From Acidobacteriota bacterium (GTDB lineage Bacteria > Acidobacteriota > Polarisedimenticolia > JACPZX01), in NCBI GenBank assembly GCA_016195325.1, contig JACPZX010000028.1, forward strand, positions 45,231 through 109,230: DNA of 64,000 nucleotides, in the 5' to 3' direction. The first letter of the stretch is position 1, and each line of letters begins with the position of its first letter. This document shows positions 61,039 through 64,000 of this stretch, piece by piece. The notes under the pieces were generated by a model. That model did not search any database. It was not told the DNA's origin and saw only the letters and a program-made list of their open reading frames with translations. A program made the position numbers and the translations under genes.

Positions 61039-62548
61039 CCGGTCGCGGCCTCCCCCGGCGGGTCGCGCCCGCGCGGACCTCTCTCGCGCGCGCCGAAAGC
61101 CGGACGGCGAGAAGATATGAGATGGGAATTCCCACGGCAACCAGCGTCGCCACCGCCTGCTCGCGGTGGAGCGACGGCACCGTCCCCGTCATGCGGATCG
61201 CGTAGACCCAGTAGACCTCGAGCGCGCCGAGCGACGCCGACAGCAACAGCGCCGCGCGCCTCAGCGCCCCTGCCGCGAGGAGGGCCGCGACGGCCACGAT
61301 CCAGACGCCGTACGAGACGCGAAGGAGCGCTGTGACGACGAGAAGGTAGGGCATCAGGATCATCAGCCCCGAGCGCGCCACGTCCTCGTCCCGGCGCGCG
61401 CGCAACGCCAGCCGGGCGGACCAGAGGGCGAGGAGCGCGGTCAGGGCGAGGGAGACGAGGCCGAGGAGGCGCGACGCCATCTCTGAGAGCTCCGCGCTTC
61501 CCGACGGGAAGGCGCGGCTCGCCGCCATGCCGAGGACCATCAGGATTCCGCCCTGGTAGTGGCCCATCTGGTACGGGCGCAGGACGGCGAGGGGATCCAT
61601 CCCGCGCACGTAAGGGAGAAAACCGAGGGCGACGACCGCGGCCGCCACGAGGGCGAGGCCGGCGGCGGCGCCGAGCCCCTTACGGTCGCGGCGCGCCATG
61701 AGTGTCTGCGCGAGCGCCAGGAGGAGGAACGGGGCGGTCACGTACTTGATGAGCACCGAGACGCTCAGGCAGACGACGCCGATGACCCGCTCGAACGCGG
61801 CGCCGAGCGCCGTGGCGCGCTGCCAGAAGAAGAGGCCGAGGAGCACCCACATCATGAGGAAGACGTCGTTGTGCGCGTCCCCCGCCACCTGCGCGAGGAT
61901 CAGCGGGTTCCACAGGTAGAGGATTTCCCCCTCGAGCGCGCGCCGTCCCCATCCGCGCCGGATTGCCCCCACCAGCGCGCCGTTGAGGAGATGGGCCAGC
62001 AGGAAGAGGACCTTGTACACGACGACCGACCCGGCGAGCGACGCGGGTGAGACGAACGCGAGGATCCCGGCCGTGCTCACCCACCCCGGCCCGTACAGCG
62101 TCGTGAACTGCGGCCACCCCATCGCCCGGACGAACTCGTCTTCGGGGAACCTGTCCGCCGGAATGGTGAAGGGGTTCACCCGCTGGACTGCGAGAAGGCG
62201 TCCCTGGACGATGTAGTCGAAGACGTCCTTCGAGAGGAGCGACGGGAGGAAGACGAGGAGGACCGTCACCGCGGCGGCGACGAGATAGACGGCTCGCCGG
62301 GCGGCATCCTCTCCGCGAAGGAGGGCGCGCACGGCGCGGTAGGCGGCGGCGTACGCGGCGAAGAGCGAGATCCAGATTGCCGCGAGGAAGGCCGCGACCC
62401 CCGCCGCCGACCCGATCGACCAGTCGCCGAGAGGGCGCAGGCCGAAGATCGGCGCGGTGTGGCCGACCGACAACGGCACGTAGAAGTACAGGGCGTAGAG
62501 CGCGAGGGTGACGGCGCCGGCGATCGCGAGGCGGCGGCCGGGGGTCAT
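61025..62548 (-). CDS. GT-C mannosyltransferase, MptB-like polytopic membrane protein
   Basis: 507 aa from the ATG at 62548 that overlaps the upstream stop (ATGA). About 12 membrane helices. The first periplasmic loop SKDVFDYIVQGRLLAVQRVNPF with its Asp/Glu residues, the following PADRFPEDEF and LYGPGW, and later VAGDAHNDVFLM are shared with polyprenol-phosphomannose-dependent alpha-1,6-mannosyltransferases (MptB, GT87-like). It would add mannose from a lipid donor to a surface glycan outside the cytoplasmic membrane. The two DPM-like enzymes nearby can supply that donor. Confidence 0.85.
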   Translation of the reverse strand: MTPGRRLAIAGAVTLALYALYFYVPLSVGHTAPIFGLRPLGDWSIGSAAGVAAFLAAIWISLFAAYAAAYRAVRALLRGEDAARRAVYLVAAAVTVLLVFLPSLLSKDVFDYIVQGRLLAVQRVNPFTIPADRFPEDEFVRAMGWPQFTTLYGPGWVSTAGILAFVSPASLAGSVVVYKVLFLLAHLLNGALVGAIRRGWGRRALEGEILYLWNPLILAQVAGDAHNDVFLMMWVLLGLFFWQRATALGAAFERVIGVVCLSVSVLIKYVTAPFLLLALAQTLMARRDRKGLGAAAGLALVAAAVVALGFLPYVRGMDPLAVLRPYQMGHYQGGILMVLGMAASRAFPSGSAELSEMASRLLGLVSLALTALLALWSARLALRARRDEDVARSGLMILMPYLLVVTALLRVSYGVWIVAVAALLAAGALRRAALLLSASLGALEVYWVYAIRMTGTVPSLHREQAVATLVAVGIPISYLLAVRLSARAREVRAGATRRGRPRPDESD

Positions 62549-64000
62549 CTTCGCACCCATGAATCGAGCTTCGTCCTGAGCGCCGCAAGGTCACCCGGGC
62601 GCGAGGGGGCCAGGTCGTGCTTCTCGAGAGGATCGGCGGCGAGATCGTAGAGCTCCCATCGCCACGGACCGGCGCCGTCGACGTGGAAGGTGCTCCCGAT
62701 GACCTTCTGATCTCCGAAGCGGCAGGAGCGGAGGAGATGGAAGGGATGGCGCGCGCCCACGTACGTCATCTCGAGAAAGATTTTACGTTCCGTGAGGGGC
62801 TCGCCGCGCGCGAGCGCTCCCCAGGCCGACGCGCCGTCGGCCGCCGCAATCGCGGGCGCCCCGACCGCCTCGGCCAGCGTCGGGGCGACGTCGATCGCGC
62901 GAACGGGCTCCTTCACGACGAGCCCCGCCGCCACGCCCGGCCCCGCGATCACCAGCGGGACCCTCACCAGCTCCTCGTAGAGCGTGTCGTCGTGGCCGAG
63001 CCCGCCGTGCTCGATGAACTCCTCCCCGTGGTCCGACGTGAAGGCGACGATCGTCCGATCGGAGAGGCCGCGCGACTCGAGGCCGCGGAGCAGGCGACCG
63101 ACCTCCGCGTCGATCGACGAGACCGCCCCGGCATAGAGTCTTCGGAGCCTCTCGAGATCCTGCGGCTCCGCCCGGCGGCGCCCCGCCATCATCTCGGAAA
63201 GCTCTCCCGCGCCCATCGGCGCGAAAGGCTCCCCCGCTCCCTGCGCGCTCGCGGATTCCTTCGACGGCGTGTACGGGTCGTGCGCGTCCATCAGGTGCAG
63301 GAAGAGGAAGAAAGGCGGGCCCGAGGAGTCCGCGCACGCGAGGGCCTCGTCCACCACCAGGCCGGCCTGGGGAGACCCCGCGGGGGGGGACCACAGTCCA
63401 AACGATGCGAGCGTGGCGGCCAGACGGGATCCGGCGTGACGCGCGAGGCGCGACGGAGCGAGGTCGCTCGTGAAGGTCGAGAACCCGCGGGCGAGATCTC
63501 CCGAGCCCTCGAGCGAGGCGTCCGCGGTGACGGCGTGCGTCGCGTAGCCGGCGGCGGCGAAAGCCGACGCCAGCGAGGCGCCGGACGCGGCGGCCCCCCG
63601 GGGGGAGCGCCCCGTGAGAAGCGCCGCGAGCGCCTGAGGCGTGTTGGACGCGGCGGCGTAGGCGATCTCGAAGCGGGCCCCTCGGGCCGCGAGGGCGTCG
63701 ATCCGGGGGGTGAGCGCGCGCGACGCGCCGTAGGCGCCCACGTAGTCGGCGCGGAGGGAGTCGGCGACGACGAGGACCACGTTGGGAGACGAAGCGGCGC
63801 CGCCGGTGCGGGCCGGCGACGGGCGTTCCGCGATCGCGCTCCCGAGGGAGACGGCGAGCGCGATCGAGACGACGGCGGCCGTCGAGACCCACGCCAGCCG
63901 CGCGAGCGCCGGCGCCACCTGCGCCACGCGCGCCAGTCGCGCCGCGGCCCAGCCGACGGCGACCGCGACGGCCAGCGCGATCACGGCGTCGAAGTCCAGC
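62545..64000 (-). CDS. Sulfatase-like membrane protein, 5' end outside the window
   Basis: At least 479 aa; the frame is open to the window edge, so the start may lie beyond it. Two or more N-terminal membrane helices (VAVAVGWAAARLA, STAAVVSIALAVSLG) precede NVVLVVADSLRADYVGAYGA, a metal-site Asp, and TSDHGEEFIEHGG. The nucleophile region AAASNTPQALAALLTG has Asn where Cys, Ser or Thr is expected, so it may be inactive or use another residue. DLAADPLEKHDL near the end is typical of the family, but the LGY tail is absent (ends DSWVRR). Coupled to the MptB-like gene. Confidence 0.85.
   Translation of the reverse strand, partial: LDFDAVIALAVAVAVGWAAARLARVAQVAPALARLAWVSTAAVVSIALAVSLGSAIAERPSPARTGGAASSPNVVLVVADSLRADYVGAYGASRALTPRIDALAARGARFEIAYAAASNTPQALAALLTGRSPRGAAASGASLASAFAAAGYATHAVTADASLEGSGDLARGFSTFTSDLAPSRLARHAGSRLAATLASFGLWSPPAGSPQAGLVVDEALACADSSGPPFFLFLHLMDAHDPYTPSKESASAQGAGEPFAPMGAGELSEMMAGRRRAEPQDLERLRRLYAGAVSSIDAEVGRLLRGLESRGLSDRTIVAFTSDHGEEFIEHGGLGHDDTLYEELVRVPLVIAGPGVAAGLVVKEPVRAIDVAPTLAEAVGAPAIAAADGASAWGALARGEPLTERKIFLEMTYVGARHPFHLLRSCRFGDQKVIGSTFHVDGAGPWRWELYDLAADPLEKHDLAPSRPGDLAALRTKLDSWVRR

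Overview
The window is high-GC bacterial DNA (about 70% G+C by eye) from a diderm. It encodes a Pal-type lipoprotein, outer-membrane barrels and many signal peptides. A eukaryote-like Ser/Thr kinase, ASPIC/UnbV and FG-GAP proteins, sulfatase-like proteins ending in an L-x-x-LGY(I/V)(D/E) tail, and multiheme cytochromes together recall Acidobacteriota or relatives such as Eisenbacteria. That placement is inference; no rRNA is present. Starts are often TTG or GTG, genes often overlap by 4 nt (ATGA, GTGA, TTGA), and several genes look leaderless. Coding density is high and no stretch above about 200 nt lacks a feature.

Layout. 1-5171: housekeeping (tRNA-Glu, an SDR epimerase, truA, tRNA-Lys, a cold-shock protein, purA, a zinc-ribbon response regulator, a Pal lipoprotein). 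5196-20398 (minus): a cell-surface operon with a FadL/PorV-like barrel, a secreted helical protein, a 3631-residue adhesin-like protein (7 FG-GAP, thrombospondin-3-type and about 20 Ig-like repeats) and a small anchored protein. 20521-23811: a Ser/Thr kinase with a very long coiled coil. 23998-27780: hutU, a coupled AAA-type ATPase and a LOG-family protein. 27777-30058: a sulfatase-like membrane protein and a gamma-glutamylcyclotransferase-like protein.

30159-44087 (plus) is the most striking region: eight tightly coupled genes for a predicted trans-envelope electron-transfer system. In order they encode an outer-membrane barrel, a decaheme cytochrome fused to an LVIVD propeller, a tetraheme cytochrome, a protein joining two cyclic-nucleotide domains to a four-cluster ferredoxin module, a two-heme cytochrome b, a membrane-anchored decaheme cytochrome with a helical insert, a triple-FHA protein, and an FHA-flavodoxin reductase-[2Fe-2S] protein now split by a frameshift. 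I read it as NAD(P)H to FAD/[2Fe-2S] to [4Fe-4S] to heme b to periplasmic hemes to the outer membrane, with cyclic-nucleotide and phosphothreonine control built in. The direction of electron flow is not proven.

44103-49040: a TPR protein, an ASPIC/UnbV protein and a secreted protein with repeated PTLD motifs, the last two fired from divergent promoters. 49057-52540: two coupled sulfatase-like membrane proteins, one frameshifted. 52663-53854: a lower-GC patch with a HicB-like orphan, a retropepsin-like protease, a small partner protein and tRNA-Ala, next to a truncated secretory gene. 53939-64000 (minus): a secreted protein, then a surface-glycan cluster of three family-2 glycosyltransferases, an LPG-synthase-type membrane protein, an MptB-like GT-C mannosyltransferase, a nucleotidyltransferase-like protein, an alpha/alpha-barrel protein and a sulfatase-like protein that runs off the window edge.
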